This document shows positions 44,297 through 51,876 of a DNA stretch of 64,000 nt, piece by piece; the first letter of the stretch is position 1; each line of letters begins with the position of its first letter. The notes under the pieces were generated by a model, which saw nothing but the letters and a program-made list of their open reading frames with translations, made no database searches and was not told the origin of the DNA. The translations under genes and the position numbers were made by a program. The stretch comes from Chryseobacterium sp. W4I1 (GTDB taxonomy: Bacteria; Bacteroidota; Bacteroidia; Flavobacteriales; Weeksellaceae), in contig NZ_JAUSXQ010000001.1 of NCBI RefSeq assembly GCF_030816115.1, positions 2,232,001-2,296,000 of the forward strand. The letters run 5' to 3'.

Positions 44297-44320
44297 TGTT
44301 TTCGGTAAGTCAAGATTATT

Positions 44321-44693
44321 TTGCAGTTTGTTTCCCGCAACTTGTTTGAGACTAATGTACTTTGCAGTTCGTTTCCTGCAACTTGTTTGAAACAAAATGC
44401 ATTTTACATTTATTTAAAATAACCTTGTTTGGAACCAAATAACATTGCAGACTGTTTACCGCAAACCGTTTGAAACAAAATGCATTTTACATTTATTTAA
44501 AATAACCTTGTTTGGAACCAAATAACATTGCAGATCGTTTCCCACAAACAGTTTGAAACAAAATGCATTTTACATTTATTTAAAATAACCTTGTTTGGAA
44601 CCAAATAACATTGCAGATCGTTTCCCACAAACAGTTTGAAACAAAATGCATTTTACATTTGTTTAAAACAAACCTGTTTGGAATAAACAACTT
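44321..44693. repeat. 83-bp tandem repeat array (about 4.5 copies)
   Basis: Unit starts TTGCAG at 44362, 44445, 44528 and 44611, exactly 83 bp apart; an extra 41-bp half-unit begins at 44321. The last three units are nearly identical. Each 83-bp unit looks like two diverged halves of about 41 bp sharing TTTG-AAC-AAAT positions. The array lies in the 708-bp gap between the ABM gene and the SRPBCC-like gene, ending 49 bp before regulatory site 2. Confidence 0.92.
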
Positions 44694-44741
44694 TTTATTT
44701 TACATAAATAGTCTACGGAATATGACCATCTTATTTTCTCA

Positions 44742-44808
44742 TTCAACGACACTTTCCGCCTGTTCATCGAACACCAATTGATTTTGAAATTTGTTGAATG
44801 TAGCTTTA
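44742..44808 (+). promoter_or_regulatory. Direct-repeat regulatory site and promoter box (proposed LytTR site 2)
   Basis: TTCAACGA (44742-44749) and TTCATCGA (44763-44770), start-to-start 21 bp; 30 bp later TAGCTTTA (44801-44808); ATG 81 bp beyond the second repeat. A TTG at 44778-44780 may serve as -33. Confidence 0.72.
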
Positions 44809-44851
44809 CACCATCAAATTAACATATACAAAAACTTAAACTTTAAACATT

Positions 44852-45409
44852 ATGGAAATTATTCAAACACCAGAAAACGCATTATCTCACTCTACCGTTA
44901 CAGCGATTATCAATGCCCCAATTGAAAAAGTTAACATCGCAGATTGGTTATTAAATCTTCCCGATGCAGAATATCAGAGATGTTCTACTCAGCACATTGG
45001 AGCAGCCATTTCGACTACGTATGATGGCGAACCGGTTTCTTTAAACGTCGAAACAATTGGAGATGCTTTGATGGTTCAGCATTATGTTGCGGTAGAGCAC
45101 CGTCCTGATTACTGCAGAATGTTATCCATCTCAGATTCTATTACCAAAGGTGGCCGTACCAAAGTTCAGGTTTTATGGGAACTGAAAGCCACTAAAATTG
45201 ATGATAACACGACCTTGTACACCAACGAAATTCACGCAACAGCCACTCCCGAAATGTTTGAATACCTAAAAGAACACAACGTGAATCTTGCTGATGCCGC
45301 AGCGTCCAGACAAGCCGCTTCCGATGCACACAATCACGAAGAAACGCCCAACTTTGCAAAAAGTATCGAAAACAAAGCGTTGACCGGAAAATACAATCAA
45401 CCTTTCTAA
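44852..45409 (+). CDS. SRPBCC-like protein of the stress block
   Basis: 185-aa soluble protein. The segment STVTAIINAPIEKVNIADWLLNLPD resembles the start of SRPBCC/START domains, and the following strands (MVQHYVAVEHRPDYCRMLSIS, TKVQVLWELKATKIDDNTTLYTNEI) with a final helix fit that fold. The family call is moderate. The tail (ASDAHNHEETPNFAKSIENKALTG) is hydrophilic. It heads a unit with the lipocalin-like, quinone oxidoreductase and DUF1275 genes, behind its own direct-repeat promoter, so it is probably induced together with dps and the bicupin. Confidence 0.6.
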   Translation: MEIIQTPENALSHSTVTAIINAPIEKVNIADWLLNLPDAEYQRCSTQHIGAAISTTYDGEPVSLNVETIGDALMVQHYVAVEHRPDYCRMLSISDSITKGGRTKVQVLWELKATKIDDNTTLYTNEIHATATPEMFEYLKEHNVNLADAAASRQAASDAHNHEETPNFAKSIENKALTGKYNQPF

Positions 45410-45459
45410 TTCAAAAAACATAATGGGCGTATTTCGGTACGCTCATTTCATTTAAAGTT

Positions 45460-45903
45460 ATGGAAACACTTTTTGAAAAACTTATAGGAACCTGGACTTT
45501 GGTAGAACTCATCGAAGTTCCTGTCAACGGCGGCGAAATTACGCATCCGATGGGCGAAAATCCGAAAGGACTGATTATTTACAATCCTGATGGTTTTATG
45601 TCGGCACAAATTATGGATACGCATCGGGAAAACTTTCATCAGGAACACTGGACTAATGCCACGCCGGAAGAATATACACAGGAAGGCTCAACCTATCTTG
45701 CGTATTCGGGGCCGTTCAAAACGAATGATGAAAAACAGTTGGTGAGCCACACGATGTACATCTCGCTTTTCCCTAATTGGACAGGGCAAACGCAGAATAG
45801 AAATGTTATCTTTAAAGATGATTTTCTGCATCTAGAAAGTGAGAAACCGTTCACCAGCAATTTCAGATTAGTGACTCACAAACTGACCTGGAAGAGAGTT
45901 TGA
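45460..45903 (+). CDS. Lipocalin-like domain protein
   Basis: 147-aa protein of the bacterial lipocalin-like family (PF13924 type): LIGTWTLVELIEVPVNGGE (GxW motif), NPKGLIIYNPDGFMSAQIM, YLAYSGPFKTNDEKQLVSHTMYISLFPNWTGQTQNR, split by loops. Some relatives accompany oxidoreductases in small-molecule metabolism. Its ligand is unknown. It is 50 nt after the SRPBCC-like gene and 30 nt before the quinone oxidoreductase gene. Confidence 0.82.
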   Translation: METLFEKLIGTWTLVELIEVPVNGGEITHPMGENPKGLIIYNPDGFMSAQIMDTHRENFHQEHWTNATPEEYTQEGSTYLAYSGPFKTNDEKQLVSHTMYISLFPNWTGQTQNRNVIFKDDFLHLESEKPFTSNFRLVTHKLTWKRV

Positions 45904-45933
45904 AAATGAATGTGATACTAAAATTTAAAAAAA

Positions 45934-46902
45934 ATGAAAGCCATCGTTATTACAAAATCTGGAGGTCCTGAAGTATTGAAATTACAGGATTACCCTACTC
46001 CCGAAATATCCGGAGACGAAGTTTTAATCGAAGTGAAAGCCGCCGGACTCAACCGTTCCGATGTTTTTCAGCGTGAAGGTAATTATCCTGCACCGGAAGG
46101 AGCTTCCGCCGAAATTCCAGGATTGGAAGTTGCCGGAACTATTGTAAAATGCGGTCCTGATGTCGTAGATTTTACCGTTGGCGACAGAGTTTGTGCACTT
46201 CTCGCAGGTGGCGGCTATGCTGAATATGTCGCTGTGAGAGAAGGTCACTGTTTACCGATTCCGGAAGATTTAAGTTTTGCTGAGGCGGCAAGCTTACCGG
46301 AAACTGTCTTTACAGTTTGGTCTAATGTTTTTCAGAGAGGAAATCTTCAACCGGGAGAAACCCTTTTGCTCCATGGCGGAAACAGCGGAATTGGAATCAC
46401 AGGCATTCAGATTGCTCACGTATTGGGTTCAAAAGTAATTGTCACAGTTGGTTCTGATGAAAAAGGCCGGAAATGTCTTGAACTTGGCGCTGATTCTTAC
46501 ATTAATTATAAGACCCAGAATTTTGAAACCGAACTTCAAAATGAAGGTGTCGACGTCATTCTGGATATGATTGGCGGTGATTATCTGGCCAAAAACATCA
46601 ACATTCTAAAACCTGAAGGCAGATTGGTTCACATCAATGCGGTAAGTGGCAGTCACGTAGATTTAGACATTTGGAAAGTAATGACAAAGCGTTTGACTGT
46701 TACAGGAAGTACTTTGAGAAGTCGGGAATATGAGTTCAAAAAACAATTGGCCAAAGAGATTCAGAAAAATGTCTGGCCTTTGATTGAATCTAAAAAGTTC
46801 AGACCTGTCATTTATAAAACATTTCCTTTCTCGGAAGCTGCGGAAGCTCACCGACTGCTTGAAGACGGTTCGCATACAGGCAAGATTATTCTTGTGAGAT
46901 AG
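45934..46902 (+). CDS. NAD(P)H:quinone oxidoreductase (PIG3/QOR-like MDR family)
   Basis: 322-aa zinc-free medium-chain reductase: AGLNRSDVFQREGNYPAPEGASAEIPGLEVAG (in parts; typical of PIG3/TP53I3-like), CALLAGGGYAEYVAV, and the Rossmann stretch LLLHGGNSGIGITGIQIAHVLGSKVIVTVGSDEKG with the substrate loop LGADSYINYKTQNF. No structural-zinc cysteine cluster. Reduces quinones or enals using NADPH, matching the oxidative-stress theme of its neighbours. Confidence 0.93.
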   Translation: MKAIVITKSGGPEVLKLQDYPTPEISGDEVLIEVKAAGLNRSDVFQREGNYPAPEGASAEIPGLEVAGTIVKCGPDVVDFTVGDRVCALLAGGGYAEYVAVREGHCLPIPEDLSFAEAASLPETVFTVWSNVFQRGNLQPGETLLLHGGNSGIGITGIQIAHVLGSKVIVTVGSDEKGRKCLELGADSYINYKTQNFETELQNEGVDVILDMIGGDYLAKNINILKPEGRLVHINAVSGSHVDLDIWKVMTKRLTVTGSTLRSREYEFKKQLAKEIQKNVWPLIESKKFRPVIYKTFPFSEAAEAHRLLEDGSHTGKIILVR

Positions 46903-46925
46903 CAAAAATTTATAACTGATAACCA

Positions 46926-47603
46926 ATGAATAGAGATGCGGTCTTCTATTCGTCCCTGATTATGGCTTTCAGTGCAGGTTTTGTCGATACAAGCACCTTC
47001 ACGATTGCAGATGGATTATTCTCTGCCCATATTACGGGAAATTTTGTGGTTTTTGCGTACAAATTATCAAACCATCCTCAATTGCATGATTTTATCAATC
47101 TTGCCAGCTTTCCCGTTTTCATAATGGCGGTTATCTTAACGAGAAAAATGGATAGCCTTTATAAAAAGGAAAAAGGAATATTTGCATCTATTGGTATATT
47201 TTTGATTGTTGCAGGCTGTATCGCTTTTTTATTAAAACAAAATCATATTGCAACAGGATTTGTGTATCATTCTATGCTGATGCTGATTGTCTTTTCGATG
47301 GGAATTCAAAATACGGTAACCCGTTTGTACGCCAATTCCGCTTTTGGCCCGACGACGGTAATGACGGGCAATGTGACCAAAGCCATTCTTGATTTTTTCA
47401 ATTACATCTCTACACAACATACCCTTGAAAAATTAGTAGAACTAAGGAAATCATTGGTACTTCTGACAGGTTTTTTGATTGGATGTATCTTTGGCGCTTT
47501 GATTTCTGCTCGTTTCGGATTGGTTTCAATGTTGATTCCGGGTATTTTGATTTCTGCTTACTACACGGTATCTACAAGAAAAGAATCTTTATCCTTGCAA
47601 TAA
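46926..47603 (+). CDS. DUF1275 (YoaK) membrane protein, copy 1
   Basis: 225-aa six-helix membrane protein of the DUF1275/YoaK family: SLIMAFSAGFVDTSTFTIADGLFSAHITGNFVVFAYKL (in parts; the G-D...F.AH.TGN motif is diagnostic), MGIQNTVTRLYANSAFGPTTVMTGNVTKAILDF. Function unknown; transport has been suggested for the family. It is 23 nt after the oxidoreductase gene. A second, divergent family member is at 48959-49660. Confidence 0.88.
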   Translation: MNRDAVFYSSLIMAFSAGFVDTSTFTIADGLFSAHITGNFVVFAYKLSNHPQLHDFINLASFPVFIMAVILTRKMDSLYKKEKGIFASIGIFLIVAGCIAFLLKQNHIATGFVYHSMLMLIVFSMGIQNTVTRLYANSAFGPTTVMTGNVTKAILDFFNYISTQHTLEKLVELRKSLVLLTGFLIGCIFGALISARFGLVSMLIPGILISAYYTVSTRKESLSLQ

Positions 47604-47627
47604 ATTCTTTTATCATTTAAATAATCG

Positions 47628-47658
47628 TCCTTCCCAAGTTAATTGAGAAGGATTTTTT
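47628..47658 (+). terminator. Terminator after DUF1275 copy 1
   Basis: Arms TCCTTCCCAA (47628-47637) and TTGAGAAGGA (47643-47652) pair at 9 of 10 positions, followed by T's. It ends the unit starting at the 44742 promoter. Confidence 0.75.
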
Positions 47659-47772
47659 ATTAATAAAATGGACGTCGCTAAGAATCTTTCAATTGATAAA
47701 ATTCGAATTGAAAGTCTTTTATCTCTCATCTATTTTCTTTACTCTAAAAACATCAACTACTCCTTTCAAATT

Positions 47773-47839
47773 CCCACCGACTCATTTTGCCCATTCACCG
47801 AAAAGCACTTCAAAATCCTTTGATTCCGAGGTAGCTTTA
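47773..47839 (+). promoter_or_regulatory. Direct-repeat regulatory site and promoter box of the bicupin gene (proposed LytTR site 3)
   Basis: CCCACCGA (47773-47780) and TTCACCGA (47794-47801), start-to-start 21 bp; 30 bp later TAGCTTTA (47832-47839); ATG 85 bp beyond the second repeat. The stretch between and including the repeats is nearly identical to the dps site, including an internal TTTGCCCA. Confidence 0.75.
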
Positions 47840-47886
47840 CAGTAGAAATAAAGACAAACTATCATTCATCACAAAAACTTATCATT

Positions 47887-48933
47887 ATGAATACTGCATC
47901 ATTAAGCTTCAAATACGAATTAGAGAAAAAAGAACCAAGAACTAACGATGGTGGAACGACAAGAGGTGCTTCTGTAAAAGATTTCCCTGCTTCTATAGGA
48001 ATTGCGGGCGTTTCTATGAGACTGCAACCGGGAAGTATGAGAGAATTGCACTGGCACGCCAACGCCGCTGAATGGGCATATGTAATTTCGGGAACGGTTC
48101 GTACAACAATTATTCATCCTGACGGACACAGCTACACAGACAATTTTGAGCCGGGCGACGTTTGGTATTTTCCAAAAGGTTATGGACACTCGATTCAGGC
48201 GACAGGAACGGAAGAATGCCATTTCATTTTGATTTTTGATAACGGTAATTTTTCTGAAGACCATACGTTCAGCGTGACAGATTTTGTTTCTTCAGTACCA
48301 CCTGAAATCGTTGCGCAAAATTTGGGTTTAACTTTAGAAGAAGTGGCTGCTTTGCCGCAGAAAGAAGCCTATTTCGCAGCGGGAATTGTTCCGGATGAAA
48401 TGTCATTCACAGCCGAGGCTCGTCCGGATGAATCCGATATCGAATTAACGAGTTTCCACCGTTATCCTTTGCATTCTCAACAACCGAGAATCGTTCCGGG
48501 CGGAGGTTTACAGAGATTGGTAACGAGCAAAGAATTCCCTATCAGCAGTACAATGTCGGGTTCTATTTTAGAATTGCAGCCTGGCGCTTTAAGAGAAATG
48601 CACTGGCATCCGAATGCTGACGAATGGCAATATTTTATTTCAGGACAGGCCGAAATGTCGGTTTTCCTTGCAGAATCTACTTGCGTTACAGAACAATTCA
48701 GTGCAGGAGATGTCGGTTATGTTCCAATGGGAGCCGGACATTACATCAAAAATACAGGCGATACGGTTTGTAGAATTCTGATTGGCTTCAACAGCGGAAA
48801 ATATGAATCGATTGATTTGAGCGAATGGCTGGCGGGAAATCCAAAAGATGTTGTTGTAACCAATTTTGGTTTGAAAGAAGGCGAAATCGAAAAATTCCCG
48901 ACTGAGAAAGTCTTCATTCAGCCTCAGAAATAA
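47887..48933 (+). CDS. Bicupin (oxalate decarboxylase-like)
   Basis: 348-aa protein with two cupin domains, each with the metal-binding set: RELHWHANAAEWAYVISG...GDVWYFPKGYGHSIQ (about 55-105) and REMHWHPNADEWQYFISG...GDVGYVPMGAGHYIKN (about 238-285). This pairing and the HWHxNAxEW motif are typical of OxdC-like manganese bicupins that decarboxylate or oxidise oxalate. The lid region that sets decarboxylase versus oxidase activity does not show the SENST signature, so the reaction is uncertain. No signal peptide. It heads the third unit with the direct-repeat promoter. Confidence 0.9.
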   Translation: MNTASLSFKYELEKKEPRTNDGGTTRGASVKDFPASIGIAGVSMRLQPGSMRELHWHANAAEWAYVISGTVRTTIIHPDGHSYTDNFEPGDVWYFPKGYGHSIQATGTEECHFILIFDNGNFSEDHTFSVTDFVSSVPPEIVAQNLGLTLEEVAALPQKEAYFAAGIVPDEMSFTAEARPDESDIELTSFHRYPLHSQQPRIVPGGGLQRLVTSKEFPISSTMSGSILELQPGALREMHWHPNADEWQYFISGQAEMSVFLAESTCVTEQFSAGDVGYVPMGAGHYIKNTGDTVCRILIGFNSGKYESIDLSEWLAGNPKDVVVTNFGLKEGEIEKFPTEKVFIQPQK

Positions 48934-48958
48934 GATTAGAATAAAATCTCTCGAAATA

Positions 48959-49660
48959 ATGGATAATTCTGTCATCAAAACAAACATTTCCGCTTCATCT
49001 GATTCGATTAAGATGCAAGAGAGATTGGCGATACTTTTAGCTTTAATTGCAGGTTATATTGATGCAACAGGACTGATTCAATGGAAAACGTACGTCTCTT
49101 TTATGAGTGGAAATACCACGTCATTAGGAGCGGCAATTTCAACCGATAAATCTGGAATTATAATTACATCAGTCACAGTTATCCTTTGCTTTTTAATAGG
49201 AATTTACACCGGAACCTGCCTGTTATTATGGAAGCGAATTAAGAACCAAATATTAACATTTTATATAGTTTCCGGAATTCTCATTTTCTATTCAATTATT
49301 GCTTATTTTTATGATATCAATAATTTGTTATCCATTGTAATTGTCGGATTTTCAATGGGATTGATGAACACGATTGTGACTTCTGTAGGAAACCAAAAAG
49401 TGAATACGGATTTCGTGACGGGAACTCTGAACAGTCTGGCAAGGAACAGCGCAATGCTGACGATGACAGATGATAAAATGGAAAAAGAAGAGTATAAATC
49501 CAACGCTATTCATCTTTTGCTGCTGTGGATTGGCTTTTTATCAGGTGCATTTGTCGCCCCTTTCCTACTCGATTATTTTGGAAAATGGACTTTGATGATT
49601 CCTGCATTATTACTAATGATTTGCGGAATTTTGATTTCAAAAAATAACACTAAAAACTAA
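48959..49660 (+). CDS. DUF1275 (YoaK) membrane protein, copy 2
   Basis: 233-aa membrane protein of the same family as 46926-47603: LALIAGYIDATGLIQWKTYVSFMSGNTTSLGAAIS (in parts), GFSMGLMNTIVTSVGNQKVNTDFVTGTLNSLARN. The D in GYIDATG and the SGNTT motif match the family. It is 25 nt after the bicupin gene and 4 nt before the peroxiredoxin gene, so co-transcribed. The two copies differ substantially, so this is an old paralogy rather than a recent duplication. Confidence 0.88.
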   Translation: MDNSVIKTNISASSDSIKMQERLAILLALIAGYIDATGLIQWKTYVSFMSGNTTSLGAAISTDKSGIIITSVTVILCFLIGIYTGTCLLLWKRIKNQILTFYIVSGILIFYSIIAYFYDINNLLSIVIVGFSMGLMNTIVTSVGNQKVNTDFVTGTLNSLARNSAMLTMTDDKMEKEEYKSNAIHLLLLWIGFLSGAFVAPFLLDYFGKWTLMIPALLLMICGILISKNNTKN

Positions 49661-49664
49661 TATT

Positions 49665-50126
49665 ATGTTACAGAAAAACGATGTTGCTCCAGATTTCACT
49701 TTGTACGCAACGCCAGACCAGAAAATTACACTTTCAGAATTCAAAGGAAAGAATGTCATCCTCGCTTTTTATCCAGCGGATTGGAGTCCGGTTTGCAGCG
49801 ACCAGATGGCTTTGTATAATGAAACTTTGAAGTTTTTCAAGAAATACGATGCAGAACTTTTCGGAATTTCCGTAGACAGCAAATGGTGTCATCTTGCATT
49901 TTCGCAGTCAAGAAATTTACATTTTCCTTTGTTAGCCGATTTTGAAGCTAAAGGAGAAATCGCAAAACAGTACGGCGTTTATGATGATGAAGAAGGTGAA
50001 TGTAAACGGGCATTATTCGTCATCAATAAAGAAGGCATCATCGAATGGAGTTATCTGTCACCAACGGCAATTAATCCTGGCGCAGACGGAATTTTAGACG
50101 CTTTAGAAAACCTTAACACAAAATAA
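49665..50126 (+). CDS. Peroxiredoxin (AhpC/TSA family, AhpE/BCP-like)
   Basis: 153-aa thiol peroxidase. Peroxidatic Cys44 in FYPADWSPVCSDQM; the canonical Thr three residues before Cys is Ser here. Resolving-type cysteines are possible at SKWCHLAF and GECKRALF. The terminal SPTAINPGADGILDAL fits the class. Reduces peroxides or hypohalous products, consistent with dps and the DsbA-like protein next to it (3 nt downstream). Confidence 0.92.
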   Translation: MLQKNDVAPDFTLYATPDQKITLSEFKGKNVILAFYPADWSPVCSDQMALYNETLKFFKKYDAELFGISVDSKWCHLAFSQSRNLHFPLLADFEAKGEIAKQYGVYDDEEGECKRALFVINKEGIIEWSYLSPTAINPGADGILDALENLNTK

Positions 50127-50129
50127 ATT

Positions 50130-50648
50130 ATGTCACTAAAACCAAACGTCAGCCAAGCTGACCACTCACAAGGCAACTTAGAAGCCGAACTTGTTATCGT
50201 AGAATATGGCGACTATCAATGTCCATACTGTGGCGCTGCTTATCCTATTCTGAAAGAATTGATGAAAGAATATGGAAGTCAAATTAAATTTGTTTTCAGG
50301 AACTTTCCATTGTCTGAGATGCATCAATACGCAAGACCGGCGGCCATCGCAGCAGAAGCAGCCAATTTTCAGGGGAAATTCTGGGAAATGCACGATGCGA
50401 TTTATGAAAATCAGAGAGATTTGAATGAAAACTTGCTGATGAAGCTGGCGGAACAATTAAAACTGAACATTCCTCAATTTGAAAAGGATTTGGAAAGTAC
50501 TGAACTGGCTAATAAAGTAGATTCAGATTTTGAAAGCGGAATTATGAGCGGCGTGAACGGAACACCTTCATTCTTCGTGAATGGAAAGAAATATGATGGT
50601 GGCGCGGAAGATTTGGTTGAGCTTTTGAGGGAGAATACTGAGAGTTAA
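50130..50648 (+). CDS. DsbA-family thioredoxin-fold protein
   Basis: 172-aa protein with CPYC at residues 31-34 (EYGDYQCPYCGAAYP), an inserted helical domain, and the cis-Pro region GVNGTPSFFVNGKKYDGG. No signal peptide, so likely cytoplasmic, as in the DsbA-like proteins fused to or near NhaA in other bacteria. It is 3 nt after the peroxiredoxin gene and may regenerate it. Last gene of the bicupin unit. Confidence 0.9.
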   Translation: MSLKPNVSQADHSQGNLEAELVIVEYGDYQCPYCGAAYPILKELMKEYGSQIKFVFRNFPLSEMHQYARPAAIAAEAANFQGKFWEMHDAIYENQRDLNENLLMKLAEQLKLNIPQFEKDLESTELANKVDSDFESGIMSGVNGTPSFFVNGKKYDGGAEDLVELLRENTES

Positions 50649-50740
50649 ACTACAAAATATTTTTTGACACTTAAGTAAGTATAAGTTTTTATCATAGCGT
50701 AAATAAGAACACTTAAGTTAATTTCTGAAATCAAATCGTG

Positions 50741-50878
50741 TTATACCGAATCTGCAGCCCGACTTGAGTGGAGCTCTTTTTTGTCATTGCGATTGCTGAA
50801 TAGTTCAACTTATTACTTTACGTTTTTTGCAATGACAAAAAAGCGGGAACGGAAGGCGGATAAAGCTGCCCAAATAAA
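50741..50878. repeat. Palindromic intergenic element, copy 2 (inverted relative to 41127)
   Basis: Its reverse complement reads TTTATTTGGGCAGC, TATCCGCCTTCCG at one end and CTCAAGTCGGGCTGCAGATT at the other, as copy 1. An internal 14-bp perfect inverted repeat TTTTTTGTCATTGC/GCAATGACAAAAAA gives a strong hairpin. It may also terminate the DsbA-like unit. Confidence 0.8.
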
Positions 50879-50936
50879 AAATCATAAAAAATGTACGATG
50901 TTAAACTAGATTAACGGGAAACGAATTGAATCATCC

Positions 50937-50944
50937 TACATTTG
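50937..50944 (+). promoter_or_regulatory. -7 element of the alpha/beta hydrolase gene
   Basis: TACATTTG matches the consensus, 62 nt upstream of the ATG. No clear TTG at 17-23 bp. No direct repeats like those at 39767 are present. Confidence 0.5.
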
Positions 50945-51006
50945 CTAAAGAATTAAGACAATAAAATATTAAAATAAATTAATTACAACATTAAAAAATT
51001 AAAACA

Positions 51007-51828
51007 ATGAGCACACTTAAATTAAAAGACGGAACAGAGATTTTTTACAAAGACCAAGGCGAAGGACCAACTTTGATGTTTCACCACGGATGGCCGTTAT
51101 CATCAGACGATTGGGATGCACAGGTAATTTTTTTCCTGCAAAGAGGTTACAGAGTGGTAACACACGACAGAAGAGGTCACGGCCGTTCCAGTCAGGATAT
51201 TTACAATCACACCATCGAACAATATGCTTCTGATGCAGCAGAATTAGTAGAATTCTTAGATTTGAAAGATGTAGTTCACATCGGTCACTCGACAGGTGGC
51301 GGCGAAGTAATCAGATATGTAAATAAATATGCTAATGGAAGAGCTAAGAAAGCAGTTTTAATCAGTGCAGTTCCACCAATTATGGTTGCGAGTGATAGCA
51401 ATCCTGACGGTGTTCCGATGTCGGTTTTTGATGGCATCAGAGATCAGACTTTAAACAACAGACAGCAGTTTTACATTGATTTGACCTTTCCTTTCTATGG
51501 CTACAACAGAGAAGGTGCAGACGTGAAAGAAGGCGTACAGAGAAACTGGTGGAGACAAGGAATGATGGGCGGAATCGTGGCTCATTATGACGGAATCAAA
51601 GCGTTTTCTGAAACTGATTTTACAGAAGATTTGAAAAATGTTGATATTCCGGTTTTGGTGCTTCACGGTGAAGATGACCAGATTGTTCCTTACCAAAATG
51701 CGGCTTTAAAATCTATTAAATTATTGAAAAACGGTACTATCAAAACGTATCCAGGTTTTCCTCACGGAATGCCAACTACGGAAGCTGCGACGATTAATAA
51801 AGATCTTTTAGAGTTTATTGAAGGTTAA
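51007..51828 (+). CDS. Alpha/beta hydrolase (non-haem chloroperoxidase-like)
   Basis: 273-aa serine hydrolase of the cofactor-free haloperoxidase/esterase group: FHHGWPLSSDDWDAQ (oxyanion loop), VTHDRRGHGRSSQ, nucleophile Ser95 in GHSTGGGEV, catalytic Asp in LHGEDDQIVPY and His in FPHGMPTT. Members hydrolyse esters and can form peracids from peroxide, which would fit the peroxide-related block just upstream, though its promoter differs. Confidence 0.93.
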   Translation: MSTLKLKDGTEIFYKDQGEGPTLMFHHGWPLSSDDWDAQVIFFLQRGYRVVTHDRRGHGRSSQDIYNHTIEQYASDAAELVEFLDLKDVVHIGHSTGGGEVIRYVNKYANGRAKKAVLISAVPPIMVASDSNPDGVPMSVFDGIRDQTLNNRQQFYIDLTFPFYGYNREGADVKEGVQRNWWRQGMMGGIVAHYDGIKAFSETDFTEDLKNVDIPVLVLHGEDDQIVPYQNAALKSIKLLKNGTIKTYPGFPHGMPTTEAATINKDLLEFIEG

Positions 51829-51846
51829 ACAGAATATATATAAATG

Positions 51847-51876
51847 AAAGGGAATCAAAATTGATTCCCTTTTTTT
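51847..51876 (+). terminator. Terminator of the alpha/beta hydrolase gene
   Basis: Perfect 12-bp stem (51847-51858 with 51861-51872) around AA, then T's. It begins 18 nt after the stop. Confidence 0.9.

Noticed and set aside
44321..44693. CRISPR array
   Set aside because: The 83-bp units are contiguous without unique spacers and no cas genes are present.
41127..50878. Integron attC sites
   Set aside because: The ends only loosely resemble RYYYAAC/GTTRRRY, there is no integrase, and the interior lies outside normal attC folding.
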